Counted from the first letter of the stretch, positions 1 to 9,482 are shown. The stretch: 19,252 nt of DNA from Cyclostephanos tholiformis (GCA_036939975.1 JALLPB010000101.1:1-19252), one strand, 5' to 3'. Program-made: numbers and translations. Notes: generated from the sequence alone by a model not told the origin.

Positions 1-60
<60 letters not shown>
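1..60. repeat. (GACAAC)10 hexanucleotide microsatellite
   Basis: Ten perfect GACAAC units in a row, running off the left window edge, so the true length is unknown. The tract lies about 70 nt upstream of the ankyrin-gene start codon, in its promoter or 5' UTR. The following bases (61-131) are CA/CT-rich leader sequence without an ORF. Confidence 0.95.
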
Positions 61-61
<1 letters not shown>

Positions 62-131
62 TCTCTTCACCTCCCACACAACAATTTTTTCACACCGCAT
101 TCTCAGTCACCACCACAATTAAACTATCAAG

Positions 132-779
132 ATGCCTTCAACTGAACGACTTTCTGAAGCGAGGAAATACCTCCCATTCTTGCTCGGAATGATCCAGGCC
201 AGAGAATGGAGTGCATTCGAAGGCTATGCTCTATCGAACCCTAAGACGTTCCAGCGTATTTCCAACTCGATTGCCAACTGCGAAGAGTTCAATGGCATGA
301 CGCTACTTCATGCGTGCGTCAGATACGACCCTCCCGCTACCATGCTACTGAAGATGATCGAGCTTCACCCCGAAGCGCTAAGGACAAAAGATTGCATCGG
401 CCGAACGCCACTCCACGTCGCTGCTGGCTCTGGAGCGTCATCAGTTGTAATTAGGATCCTTACAGCGAAATACCCGGATGCTTGCAGCATCCAAGATGAA
501 GATGGACGAACGCCCCTTCATTTCGCCTGTGACGTTGACTGCGAACTCTTCGAAGAGGAAAGCTCACCGAAATGTCCGCCCAGTCTCGACTCCATTTGTG
601 CCCTCCTCGCGGGGTCGCTAGATGCAGTTACGTTGGAAGACGCCGATGACATGAGCGCAGTAGAATATGCTCTTCTATCAGATGCACCGATTGAGATCGT
701 CACGTTTTTACAAAAAGCGATGCAACATGTGAAGAAGAAGCAGACAGAGGTCACTGTGCCCTCACATTCTTCAACATGA
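132..779 (+). CDS. Ankyrin-repeat protein, 215 aa, single exon
   Basis: An uninterrupted ATG-to-TGA frame of 215 codons. Ankyrin repeats are visible at residues about 54-87 (NGMTLLHA), 90-123 (GRTPLHVAA) and 125-170 (GRTPLHFAC, with an acidic insert around 138-150), followed by a degenerate fourth (about 172-195). Residues 1-50 form a probably helical N-terminal cap, and the C-terminus is basic then Ser/Thr-rich (KKK at 201-203). There is no signal peptide or membrane segment, so it is probably cytosolic or nuclear. Ankyrin repeats are protein-binding scaffolds; the partner cannot be read from sequence. Proteins of this layout form large families in diatoms (established knowledge). Codon use is GC-richer than the transposon-filled DNA to the right, which fits an intact host gene. 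The start is the first in-frame ATG after the CA-rich leader. No intron is needed. Confidence 0.88.
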   Translation: MPSTERLSEARKYLPFLLGMIQAREWSAFEGYALSNPKTFQRISNSIANCEEFNGMTLLHACVRYDPPATMLLKMIELHPEALRTKDCIGRTPLHVAAGSGASSVVIRILTAKYPDACSIQDEDGRTPLHFACDVDCELFEEESSPKCPPSLDSICALLAGSLDAVTLEDADDMSAVEYALLSDAPIEIVTFLQKAMQHVKKKQTEVTVPSHSST

Positions 780-1271
780 TCGAGCCAAGCGGCTACAAAA
801 ATATAAAATGATAGTTAAGAGAAGATACAAAATAGCAGCAAAAATTAGTAAAGATTTTGATGAGACTGGTCATATGATATGAAACAATCCACAGATTAGG
901 AAAATTTTCTTTCATGATAGGTGATGAAACGTTGGAAAATGGATAAGCACCCCTAGAGAAGAGAACTTATATGCAATCACGACCTCACTTATGACTCAGA
1001 TTGATCAAGATCAGCCACCTGAGCAGTGGATATAATTTTTTAGAGGAATAGAAAGTTTTTCACATGGTCTTGTGATTAACTTAGACCATGTCAAGTGTTG
1101 ACTTGTCAAAATAATGATGGCCTTCAATGAGGCTAATTGTTACTTTTTCCATGATTTTGGGTGTGCTTTTGTGCACTTGGGAATTTGTACCTTAAAATCT
1201 GTCTTACCATTCAATGCCAACAAGATTTGTGCCAAATAGCCTATGCCATTTTGTTTGTATCACATCACCTT
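780..1271. other. Non-coding AT-rich spacer
   Basis: This is the 3' flank of the ankyrin gene followed by AT-rich sequence with no convincing ORF in any frame. It marks the change from GC-richer host gene to transposon-rich DNA. No recognisable RNA gene or repeat is seen here. Confidence 0.6.
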
Positions 1272-1429
1272 CAGATATGTAAAGATTTAAAAAGTGTGTT
1301 GTTGTCATCGCCATCTTCATCGTCATCATCGGTGTGTTTTGTAAATAGGTCAGGGTAGATCAGGTATGTAAGTAGAAAGAGAAATAGGTATGCAGTAGGT
1401 AGATCAGATATCAGATAACATAAGAATAT

Positions 1430-1535
1430 TTAGCAACACAAGCAATGTACATATAACATCACAACAATAGCAACACAACAATATAGCAGCACAACAAAAA
1501 ACGTTATAATGACACAACAATATAACAAATATATG
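1430..1535. repeat. CA-rich degenerate minisatellite (left inverted arm)
   Basis: Degenerate repeats of an ACAACAATA-type unit (for example AGCAACACAACAATATAGC). This is the complement of the unit found at 2225-2555 and 2990-3175. Apparent ORFs across it are repeat artefacts. Confidence 0.7.
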
Positions 1536-1972
1536 CGGATTTCTGGAAAGGCACCTGCATTGAGTAAATATAGTACCCTCTCTCTTACCTTGCCGTACTG
1601 ACATCATTGGCATCATACTGGTACCATTGGTTTGAAGTTGCACAGATTTTGGACCTTGACCATGCCATGAGAATCCACAAGTCTCATTATAGTTGCATAC
1701 CATGGTGCAATGGATCATGTGGACAACTTCTGCAAAAATGTGGGACTTGAGGTGATAACTTGTCTCACCAATTGGAGCATTTCATCAAGTTCATGATCTA
1801 TCACTCAATTCCTTATCAAAGTTGTCACTGGCAAAAGATCGGCGGCCATTAGCCCAGCCATTGAGCTCAAAAGATGAATGCAGCCACAACCCTGAACACA
1901 GGGTGCATTCCATAAGCTGCAAGGCTGATGAAAAAATGGCTACCTACTTACTTGCATGCAATCTTGGAGGTC

Positions 1973-2203
1973 TTATTTAATCTTGAAGCTGCATGTGGTG
2001 TCTTGACTTGAGTTTTTCAACTGCTGGTTCCTCTCTTGCCACAGCTCATTGTGCTGACTTGTGTTCTTGCACCCTGGGTGTTTTGCATCTAGCGCATTGT
2101 TGATTGTTTCCTTCTCATAGCCTCCCAAGATAAGCATTTCTTTTATTTGATTTTCAGCATTCTTTGTGCATTGCAATTCTCTAGGATCAGCATTAGGATT
2201 CAT
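1973..2203 (-). CDS. Unidentified 76-aa ORF inside the foldback-like element
   Basis: An ATG-initiated frame on the minus strand encoding a hydrophilic protein that begins MNPNADPRELQ. Its mixed composition is not repeat-derived and includes a YEKETINNALDAKHPGC stretch. I do not recognise the family. Weaker coding-like fragments follow downstream on the same strand in shifted frames (about 1800-1920 and 1545-1718, with GFSWHGQGPKSVQ), so this may be the first part of a decayed longer gene carried between the inverted arms. Alternatively it is a chance ORF. No domain or function is proposed. Confidence 0.3.
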   Translation of the reverse strand: MNPNADPRELQCTKNAENQIKEMLILGGYEKETINNALDAKHPGCKNTSQHNELWQERNQQLKNSSQDTTCSFKIK

Positions 2204-2224
2204 TACATCATGATTAGGTAGTTG

Positions 2225-2555
2225 GTTTGTTGTTGAGTTTGTGCACTGTCATGTTTGTATTGTTATGTTCATGTATTTTTTTTGTGGTTAGTGTATTATT
2301 GTTGCATTGGTGTATTGTGGTGTTGGTGTGTTATTGTGTTGATGTATTGTTGTCTGATGTATTTTTTTGTTTATTGAAGTATTGTTGTGTTTGTTGTATT
2401 GTTGTGTTGGTGTATTGTTGTGGTGGTGCCTGTCTTACTGTATTGTCATCATAACTTGTCATATTGTGTTCTGTTAGTGCATTTTTGTGTTGGTGTATTG
2501 TTGTGTTAGAGTGCTGTAGTATAATTGTATTATTGTAATAACTTGTTATTGTTGA
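2225..2555. repeat. TG-rich minisatellite, unit about GTATTGTTGTGTTGGT
   Basis: About 15 or more degenerate 15-16-bp units, the clearest around 2380-2430. One strand is nearly free of C, the other nearly free of G. The array forms the right arm of the foldback-like unit, and the left-arm array is its complement. Hydrophobic Val/Leu/Cys-rich reading frames here are artefacts of the repeat. Confidence 0.85.
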
Positions 2556-2556
2556 A

Positions 2557-2592
2557 CAATACACCTAATCAACCTATGATGTTGAATGTACA
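2557..2592. repeat. About 36-bp module, copy 1 (AATACACCTAAT...)
   Basis: The segment matches 2950-2986 in direct orientation with a few mismatches (shared AATACACCTAAT, ACCTATGATGTTG and GTACA). It lies at the right edge of the 2225-2555 minisatellite. Confidence 0.75.
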
Positions 2593-2737
2593 ATAATTTA
2601 TCTACCTACCTACATGTGATTAAACTTGAAAAGCCACAAGTGGGAGCTTCATTAACAGTGCATGACTGATCTACCCTGATCTATTTGTGGCACAAGCCCA
2701 TGGACAAAGACACACTTTAAATCTTTCTATCTATCTG

Positions 2738-2949
2738 ACAAGCCAATAGTGGCTTCGCCACTGACAAAGTGTCTTTTCTAGGGTACATAGGGTTTTTTGT
2801 TTGGGGGGGGTGGACTGAAAAAAGAGGGCAATGCTTCATGGGCTAAGGATTCACAGAGATACGATTCATCTGCAAGCCATTTTGTTGTAATTACTATTAC
2901 CTTTGCCAAGGCATTCCTGGCTATTTTATCCAAAAATTTAACCCACTAA
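2738..2949. other. Spacer between repeat blocks
   Basis: No supported gene. It holds a small perfect hairpin, AGTGGC-TTC-GCCACT, near 2748, and a G-run around 2802. Nothing else is recognised. Confidence 0.5.
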
Positions 2950-2986
2950 TAATACACCTAATTTACCTATGATGTTGGAAGTACAT
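2950..2986. repeat. About 36-bp module, copy 2
   Basis: Direct-orientation copy of 2557-2592. Here the module precedes a TG-rich minisatellite (2990-3175), whereas copy 1 follows one, so the pair implies duplication with rearrangement. Confidence 0.75.
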
Positions 2987-2989
2987 TTG

Positions 2990-3175
2990 ATGTTTGTTAT
3001 ATTGTCTTGTTGCAATATTTGCTATAATGTCGTGTTGTAATATTGTCTTGTTGCTTTTGTGGTATTGCTATACTGTTGTGTTGATATATTGTCACATTGT
3101 AACATTGTCATGTTGTTATTTCTTTGTGTTGTTATATTGTCATGTTGTTATATTGTTGTATATTGCTCTGCTCCT
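2990..3175. repeat. Second TG-rich minisatellite, unit about ATATTGTCATGTTGTT
   Basis: Degenerate tandem units related to those at 2225-2555, but with ATATTGTCATGTTG as the commonest form. It sits outside the inverted-arm element and may be a displaced arm of a second copy. Frames across it are artefacts. Confidence 0.75.
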
Positions 3176-3625
3176 ACCAACAACCGTTGTATCAACAATG
3201 AGGTAAATAATTGTATAGATAGTGTTGTAATTGAAGCAAGTCAGTCAAGCAGAGACAATTCAGAGGACAACAACTTGTTGTTGTCCTTGAGCAACTAATT
3301 GTCCGTATCTTCATCATCTAAAAAATTGTGTACAGGAGTGATTTGTTGGCATTTGAGTTGACTGAAAAAGGCAAGATCTTATAGAACAACATATCTGGCA
3401 AAACACAGAAAAACAATCGCTCCTCAAACATCATTCCTAATGTAACACCAAATGCCAATTTACAGCAAGCAGCTACAAGAGAGACAAAGGGGGTGGGAGA
3501 ACACAAGTCAGAACAATGAGCAGTGGTGACTGTGGCACCGGATGTGATAGCACAAGAGCAGTGGCTTCCAATGAGGATGGTAAGGGAGTAAGATATAAAC
3601 TTACTATAAAACGTTCTTGGAGAGG
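3176..3625. other. Non-coding flank downstream (3') of the copia relic
   Basis: On the minus strand this is just past the natural stop of the copia polyprotein, where a polypurine tract and 3' LTR would be expected. I see no minus-strand polypurine tract and no stretch repeated upstream of Gag (7580-9450) that could be an LTR. Confidence 0.45.
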
Positions 3626-4431
3626 TTATTTGCCATACATGAACATACAATGACATGTAAAGTCTTTTTTTGCCAAAGCCTTGGTGAGAGTGGCAGCTAT
3701 CTGGTCCTTGGAATTGAATGGAAATATCTTGATGAGATCTTTGCATACATGTTCACGGAAGTGATGGTAGCAAACATTGATATGCTTTGTTCAAGGGCAT
3801 AGCATGAGAAGACATTTCAGACATGTCAATTCCAAAGCTCCATAATTGTTCTCAAAGACCTTGCAATACAAATGAGGTTGAGTCCTACAAATTACTCCAA
3901 AGCATTTTTTAGTCTTGAGTTCATCAATGAGATTCATGACTGAAATGACATCTCTTAGTGACATGGACATGACAATATATTCAGCTTCAGTCATAGATAG
4001 TGCTACTTGTGTTTGAGACATGGAAGCCTAAAAGACTGGGCAGCTTCCGTAGAAGAAATCCATCTACTATGAGACTTGGCAGTTCTGGGATCTGCCTTAT
4101 CAAACTCCTTGCTTCAGTTTTCTGCAAAGTCAGCATCACAGTAACATTCAAATCCCTTGTCTGATTTTGGTTTAAACTTGAGCATCAGATCAGGTGTCTT
4201 CTTGAGGTACTGCACAATGTACAGTGTAGCTTCACCATGAGTCAGCCTTGGAATAGATGAATACTTAGCAGCTTGGTGAGTTGCATACATGACGTCAGGT
4301 CTTGTAGTTTGATCCAAGCAATTCAACTTGCCTATAGCAGAGTGATAGTCAAAGATTTGATCAAATGGCAAATCATTCTTAAAAGCATGCCATTGAAGAT
4401 TAACCTTGGATGGAACAGGCTTGGACTTCAA
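3626..4431 (-). pseudogene. Copia RNase H and C-terminal Pol remnant
   Basis: The protein pieces in order are: connection region with IGKLNCLDQTTRPDVMYATHQ (about 4342-4280), RNase H first acidic block CYCDADFAEN (ending near 4117), TQVALSMTEAEYI with the conserved Glu (about 4015-3975), and DNYGALEL (after a VFEN lead-in) near 3840. The C-terminal block INVCYHHFREHV...ALAKKDF (about 3765-3670) follows in another frame and ends at a TAA at 3626-3628 that is probably the natural stop. At least two frameshifts and one premature stop (after ADFAEN) separate the pieces. RNase H degrades the RNA strand of the RNA:DNA hybrid during retrotransposition. The key acidic residues are still present, but the frame is not. 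Confidence 0.85.
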
Positions 4432-4991
4432 ATCAGTAAGCCCAATGTCCTTGATGATTGAATCAATGAGGGCTTTCTGTGTGAATTCATAGGATCCATC
4501 CTTGAGCTTGCATATATTGACTCCAACATTGTTGGCAGGATAACTTTCACTTCAATCTTTAGGCTGAGGTCCTGTAGGTCTTTGATGACATTGTTGAGCT
4601 GAGAGTCACTGGAACCAATAATTATTCCATCATCCACATACACCATGAATATGATGTCACCATTGTGTTGGAAGACACAGTCATTAATTTGGGATTACTT
4701 AAAATCAATCGAAGTCATTTTGTTGACAAGGTACTCACTCCCTTGCTTTTGCCTCTTTGGCAGTATTGATACCTTGTGGAAGTTCCATGCAGATGTCAAT
4801 TCCAATAGGAGTTGCGGGTAGGTCGTGATGAAGCCGGCTTGCCTGAGAGACAAACTGAACAAGATTCTGAATATGATCATAAGTCTTATTGCAAACCATT
4901 TGACAACAGGTGCATATGTCTTATAGTAGTCCATTCCATAGACCAGTTTGTCACTATGATGATTCAATCTGGCTTTATGCTGTAATCTCAT
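4428..4991 (-). pseudogene. Copia reverse transcriptase remnant
   Basis: The N-terminal RT block has KARLNHHSDKLVYGMDYYKTYAPVV (in two parts, about 4975-4900), matching the copia K-A-R-L...YAPVV signature. It runs on in shifted frames into the polymerase active-site motif YVDDGIIIG at about 4643-4617, with both catalytic Asp present. After IEVKV the frame shifts again; the continuation reads YEFTQKALIDSIIKDIG in another frame before joining the RNase H part. About 50 residues between the N-terminal block and YVDD are poorly preserved. The family copies element RNA into DNA in cytoplasmic particles; this copy is inactive because the frame is broken. Confidence 0.87.
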
Positions 4992-4999
4992 TGGTTGTT

Positions 5000-5729
5000 A
5001 AGTCATGCTTGCACTGTAGAGACAACACAGATGGCAGTATTTGGGCATTGTCTTAGATGGAGTCCCATTTAACATTTAACATGTTACCTATGTTTGTTCT
5101 CCATGTGGAGATTTATTTCTTTGATGCCAGCATCCACAAATTGAGATGCACCTCTGATCTCTGATGTAGGTACATGTCATCACCCATCATTTCCCATTTG
5201 GAAGGCAATAGAATTCCTCATGCAATCTTGTAGTTGAAGATGTGCATCGTGGAACATGTCTTCTGGCATCTCATCTGTAAATGATGGACATTCCATGTAG
5301 TGCAAATGCATACTGCTGTAAAAACCACGCTGTGACTTTGAGTCAGCCATCTTACATCGTGCAAACCTCTCTTACTTTCTTATGAACCATGATTTCTAGG
5401 CGGCTCATTTCATGAAGTTGCGACTCCAGATGTTTCTCCAGTGATGACATCATGGAATTCCCAGTTTCCATCTTGTTGTTCTATGGAAGCATTGAAATGT
5501 TCTAAAGAAATGGAGAAGTCAGATGGCATCTCAGTATAAATAGGGCTGTGCAGTGTTGAAGCTTGATTTTGAGAAAGCATGTCAGCCACATGATCCATAA
5601 AAGCCAAACCTTCCAGCTGTTGCCAGGTTGATACAATTATCACATCAGGCTCACCATGCTTTGTGGGCTAAAAAAAGTTGTCAAATTGACAGTGATGTTG
5701 GGGTGAAACAAGCCCCATACTTAAGTTAA
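5000..5729 (-). pseudogene. Copia integrase-RT linker remnant
   Basis: This region carries degenerate linker sequence typical of copia Pol: STWQQLEGL near 5625, an acidic/Ser-rich stretch, then short pieces resembling FHDAHLQLQDCMRN-IAFQ (about 5255-5195) and HDLTTNEI (about 5010-4985) in different frames. The pieces are collinear with neighbouring integrase and RT, which is the main support. Multiple stops and frame changes rule out function. Confidence 0.65.
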
Positions 5730-6365
5730 GAACCAGCCATAATCAGGCCTTTGAGGACCATTTGAGGATGGCATTCCCAGCTGCAAGTGCAATATGCAAT
5801 TTGAAGACTGGGTGCAAAAGAAAGTGTGGTTGTGTGCCATTTTTGCACCAACTTGAGTTGAGCTGAAAAGCTTGAGCCAAAATGAGCCATCCTCCAGTGT
5901 TGGCAGGACATTTTGCAGTAGGGCCACGTTCCTCAAGGCATATGGCCACAAGGTTGCATGCACTGTGGCCAGACAGTGCTAGCATGCATGTAAAAGCTGT
6001 TTCCAAGTGCTCTTGGAGAGGTACGAAATCATGTGCTCAGCAATTCCATTTTGGAAATGGGCATTGACCCCACAAAAGGTAAGTTGTTGCCTGTTTTGTT
6101 CACAAGCTTGTTGGAGAGCATTGTTGACAAACTGCCCATTATTTATGTTTGGTGACAAATTGCTCAAATTCTTCTCTTGCTTTTACATTTTTTCTGACAA
6201 TGAATCTTGCATCAAATGAACAAATCATAGGCAAGAAGAGATACAATCAACAAGTGATTGAATAATGAATGTGTCACAGTACCACTTGGAGGTCAGTATT
6301 CTCTTTCACTGCTATGCAAAAAATCCCATGTGTGTTGATACCATATGATTGACACTGACACACAC
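5730..6365 (-). pseudogene. Copia integrase core remnant, second Asp altered
   Basis: Near 6360-6330 the frame reads CVSVNHMVSTHMGF, corresponding to the start of the integrase core. After decayed sequence an open stretch gives NINNGQFVNNALQQACEQ, then LTFCGVNAHFQNGIAEHMI (about 6080-6020). The last carries the conserved Glu of the DDE triad within NGIAE. At the expected second catalytic position (usually HADNG in this group) the sequence reads NINNG, so Asp has become Asn. Downstream, LWPYALRNVALLQNVLPTLEDGSF and KWHTTTLSFA-type pieces (5960-5730) match the copia integrase C-terminal region in two overlapping frames. The enzyme would insert element cDNA into the genome. Confidence 0.85.
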
Positions 6366-6399
6366 CCCAGGCTTGGTTGTGACTATGACCTCATGAAAG

Positions 6400-6780
6400 G
6401 ATTTAGACTGTTTGCTGTGCCAAGGTAATTTCACCACGTATTTCACCATTTTTTGCTACCAGCTTCAATTTTTCAAATCACAGGTGGCCAAGGCAATAAT
6501 GCCAGTGCATCAGCTTGGCCTGATTGTGGCTGGCGGCGAGCCCAATCTCTTTGTCCTCCTTGAGAGGCAGAGATGGATCAAAGGTGAGGGCATACATGCA
6601 GATGGAGGTGTCAGGCTCCACCTCCACCTATACCACCCCAGGTGAAGGTGAAGTCTCATTGGTTGATTTGATTGTTGTGTCATCACAATGAATGACATAT
6701 CCCTCAGGCTTACACCTCACAAAGTTGATGTTTCCCTCCACAATGAACTCTTGCTTCTCAGGCGGGGTCTAGCCCTCAAG
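6400..6780 (-). pseudogene. GAG-pre-integrase (zinc-binding) remnant
   Basis: Minus-strand translation gives a frame with internal stops containing QAKLMHWHYCLGHL then FEKLKLVAKNGEI (about 6520-6440). This is the copia GAG-pre-integrase signature (W-H-Y-x-L-G-H-L-x-F), the histidine part of the N-terminal zinc finger of integrase. The expected downstream Cys pair is not found, so a short deletion is likely. The preceding sequence (about 6780-6530) reads EFIVEGNINFVRCKPEGYVIH and a proline/Thr-rich stretch with stops, which may be the protease-integrase junction. Confidence 0.75.
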
Positions 6781-7149
6781 AGGGTGGAGGGCAGAGACCA
6801 GAAGAACGTGCTCCTGACAGAAGAAGCTGGCCTTGAGAGCATCAAAGGTGGAGGCAAAGGCGCAATAGGCATGTGAGGAAGAGGCCGAATACGTGATCAG
6901 CATGTTGAATGTGGGATTGAGTGGCACTCTCTTCCAGTATTTGTCTTGCCCCCAAATCAATATTGTTTGCTAATCGTTTTCCATCCACATGCCTGTTGGT
7001 ACTGGATGATGATCTTTTGCCTCTTGCACCCAATATTGGGCCAACAGGAGGCATTATTGCCCTGGTGTGTCTAATGTTGGCTCAGCCATGAATGCTAACA
7101 TTTTGAGTGCTCACATCCATGCTGGCTTGAATCAACATTCTTTCTCAGC
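6781..7149 (-). pseudogene. Decayed region where copia protease is expected
   Basis: It lies between the Gag knuckle and the GAG-pre-integrase block, the protease position in copia Pol. Three minus-strand frames are partly open (for example 6842-7054 and 6769-6960), but I see no D(S/T)G aspartic-protease motif. The region is assigned by position only. Confidence 0.35.
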
Positions 7150-7580
7150 TTGGAATTTGGCAAGGGTAAACTGTAGAGCCTGGTAGCTTGGGTTGACAAT
7201 GGTTGCCACCACAGTGGCAACAGTCTGGTGGCAGCAGTCCCTGGTGAGTTTGCAACCATCTTGTCTTTGTGCTTCTTGCCAAGGTGACAGTCCTTGGGAG
7301 AGTGCATGGTCCAGGCCATGTGGTGGATACACCAATAGTAGGTACATCCATTGACCTCTGCTTCTTGCTTCTCCCCCTCTTTTAGAGGAACCTACTTCCA
7401 GGCCTTGTCCTGTTTCTGCTTGACTTGATCAGACATGCTCATCTTATTTTTGGTTTTGTTACCCTTTTTCTTTTTTTGTCTGACTACCTTGACTGTCATC
7501 AGAAATAGACAGCAAGGTGATTTTTTGATTGGCATGAAATAATCATACTTCTGTGCCCAGATCATATAGGAATAGTTCAA
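7150..7580 (-). pseudogene. Copia Gag C-terminal remnant with Cys/His knuckle
   Basis: Read from 7580 downward: MIWAQKYDYFMPIKKSP, a Lys-rich stretch, KQDKAWK, a stop near 7392, VPLKEGEKQEAEV, then YYWCIHHMAWTMHSPKDC (about 7340-7287) followed by HLGKKHKDK. The C-x2-HH-x3-WTxHxPxxC arrangement is the RNA-binding knuckle of Gag in diatom copia elements that I recognise. The N-terminal part of Gag upstream of 7580 is not recognisable. Confidence 0.72.
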
Positions 7581-9453
7581 GGTGATTTAATAAGTTTTAA
7601 TATGTGTATTACTCAGGCTTTTTATTTCTATAAACATGAAATTATAGGGCAAAAACAAATTTTTAAATATTGATTTCCTAGCTATGTAGACGAGGCATCA
7701 ATGAATATATTACACCGGTTCCTACAAGGGGGAAAATTGCAAGGTACATAAATGCTTTGCACCCATCCGAAACTGAAAATGAAAATGGTTACCTCTTCTG
7801 CCTCAGCTTCTGACATATTTGTGGTGTCTGGTCAAGTGGGATGACAGCTGTCGGCCTTCCTCCTGGCACCCTTCAGGAAAAAGAAAGATAACAAGAAATT
7901 CCCATTTCTTGACCATGATAAGACCCCTATGGAATTTTCTCTCCAGGACATAGGAAAAGGACAATATATAAAATGGAGAAGCTGAGATAAAAATTTCAAA
8001 TTTACATGCAGAAGTATGGGAAAGTATGAACTGGAAAGCCATTAAGATATTGTCTGTCCCATTTAGGAGCAAAATGTCCCATTTAGCACCATCCTAAGGC
8101 AGTAAGGGACATGGTGCTGCATCTGATGTACCATTGCTGCATGCTACTGTGGGGATATGGAGAGATAGGGGACTATTTCTTATGGTGGGAATGGTTGTGA
8201 TGATGGATCTTTTCCTCTGTCTTTGGTCTCATGAGTTGTAAAATTGATTTCCTGGAATGCAAACCACCAAATGCCACACTAAACTATTCTAGAAATGATG
8301 GTTTGAATGCCTATATTTAGACCAATAATGGATCAGGGGTGGTCTAAGTTTAGCAGAAATAAATTCTAATTTTTTGGCTTCTACAATTTAGACCAATTTT
8401 TATAGCCGCCCAATTAATTAGCACCTCATTCAGCCAACCATCACCACCTACCACTTATAATGAGCATGTTGTATCCACTGTGCCAAAAGAACAATACAGG
8501 TTGGTGCAATAATATTTTGGCTCAGCGCCAGAGCATCATGATCATGGTGAGTGACAAATTTAGTAACATCTCACCTGGACCTTGACCAGAAGCAGTAGTT
8601 GCAGGATTCTCATCTTACTGGCTGATGATGCATCCCTTTTGGTTCCTTGTGGTTGGGATATCACAATCACAGCAATGACAATGCAATCAAAGATGATTGC
8701 AAGTTGAACCTTAAAGCAATTTTGTACATTTATGTCACTTTACATGTACATGCACATAAAAACTAAATGGAAGGAGAAGAGATATGAGTTTGTCTGCTAT
8801 TCAGGACAAAGTTGGCTCATGGATTCATCCCACCCCTGACTCCACCCATTGCCATCCTCACCACCCTGATCTATGCTGAATAATCTTCATGGTGATGGTA
8901 AGGTGCTGGACTGCTGTGGCTACAATATTATTTATCCTTTTGGAAGAAACCTCCTAAAGCCCACAAACCTTTAATTCCGACCAACTGACAACCAACCACC
9001 AGCTGCTGCAGAGGATTTAAAATACAGTGAAAACCAACAGCCACAGAGAAATTAAAATATAGCTGCAATAGGAGAATCTGTTGGAAGAGTGGCAAAACTG
9101 CCCCCCCCCTTCTGGCAACAGACCAATGACCAATCAGTGCTGCAGTTGAGGTGCTGGCAATCAAAGTTGTCATACATGGATGATGGTGTGTTTAATAATA
9201 GCTTATTGATATTAATTAAATTCTTTTTACAAGCGCACACGTATCATAATATTGAGAACTTCTGCCATGACAGAAGTAGGAGCAGACAAGGGAGCCCGGC
9301 ACCAAAGGGGGGGTGATGTTTGGGTGCGGCTGCTGGCACGTTGCTGATATCATTGATAAAGGCAGTGTTGACAGGGGGATGGGAGTGTTATTTTTTCCCC
9401 CTATGTAGTAATTATGTAATAAGGTTCCTACCATGCTCCCTCCAAAAGTTTTG
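7581..9453. other. Long AT-rich interval without a recognisable gene
   Basis: I could not support any gene here. The minus-strand frames (7803-8072, 8928-9173, 9052-9240) show no family features. The copia 5' LTR and Gag N-terminus should lie here but are not recognisable. Small oddities: the 12-mer ATTTAGACCAAT occurs twice (near 8314 and 8387), with an inverted GGTCTAA between; a C-run sits at about 9101-9109. The right edge meets the left inverted repeat of the DDE transposon. Confidence 0.5.
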
Positions 9454-9482
9454 TGTAGTACGAGTTTAACCCCTATTGTGCA
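9454..9482 (+). repeat. Left terminal inverted repeat of DDE transposon
   Basis: GTAGTACGAGTTTAACCCCT and the bases after it match the reverse complement of 15187-15214 (GTAGTATGAGTTTGACCTCT...TGTACA) at about 22 of 28 positions. Outside GTAGTA the two ends stop matching. A TA at 9456-9457 could be the target-site dinucleotide. Confidence 0.7.

Larger units (their letters stand above)
1272..2737. mobile_element. Foldback/MITE-like element with long degenerate inverted arms
   Basis: The two ends match in inverted orientation. The left end reads CAGATATGTAAAGATTTAAA from 1272. The complement read inward from 2737 gives CAGATAGATAGAAAGATTT and continues AAAGTGTGT as on the left. Further in, 1343-1363 and 2666-2686 are inverted copies matching at 20 of 21 bases (core GGGTAGATCAG). 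The arms then pass into opposite-strand versions of one minisatellite: CA-rich at about 1430-1535 and TG-rich at about 2225-2555. The middle (1545-2220) holds a small minus-strand ORF. Inverted arms built from short tandem repeats are typical of foldback elements. No target duplication was identified, so a rearranged local inverted duplication remains possible. Confidence 0.5.
3626..7580 (-). mobile_element. Ty1/copia-type LTR retrotransposon relic, LTRs not found
   Basis: Reading the minus strand from high to low coordinates gives the copia order: Gag with a Cys/His knuckle, GAG-pre-integrase, integrase core, linker, reverse transcriptase with YVDD, RNase H. This order (integrase before RT) separates copia from gypsy. 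The coding region is broken by many frameshifts, stops and apparent internal deletions, so the copy cannot be active. The wording of the conserved blocks fits copia-like elements I know from diatoms. No LTR pair, primer-binding site or polypurine tract was recognised. The outer limits given are those of recognisable coding sequence, not of the element. Confidence 0.88.

Noticed and set aside
2227..2454. Hydrophobic 75-aa plus-strand frame resembling a membrane protein
   Set aside because: It consists entirely of the TG-rich minisatellite. The Val/Leu/Cys content follows from the repeat unit. The same applies to frames at 2994-3298 and the minus frame at 2331-2564.
3488..3502. Purine-rich AAAGGGGGTGGGAGAA as copia polypurine tract
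   Set aside because: It is purine-rich on the plus strand, whereas the copia relic reads on the minus strand, so the orientation is wrong.
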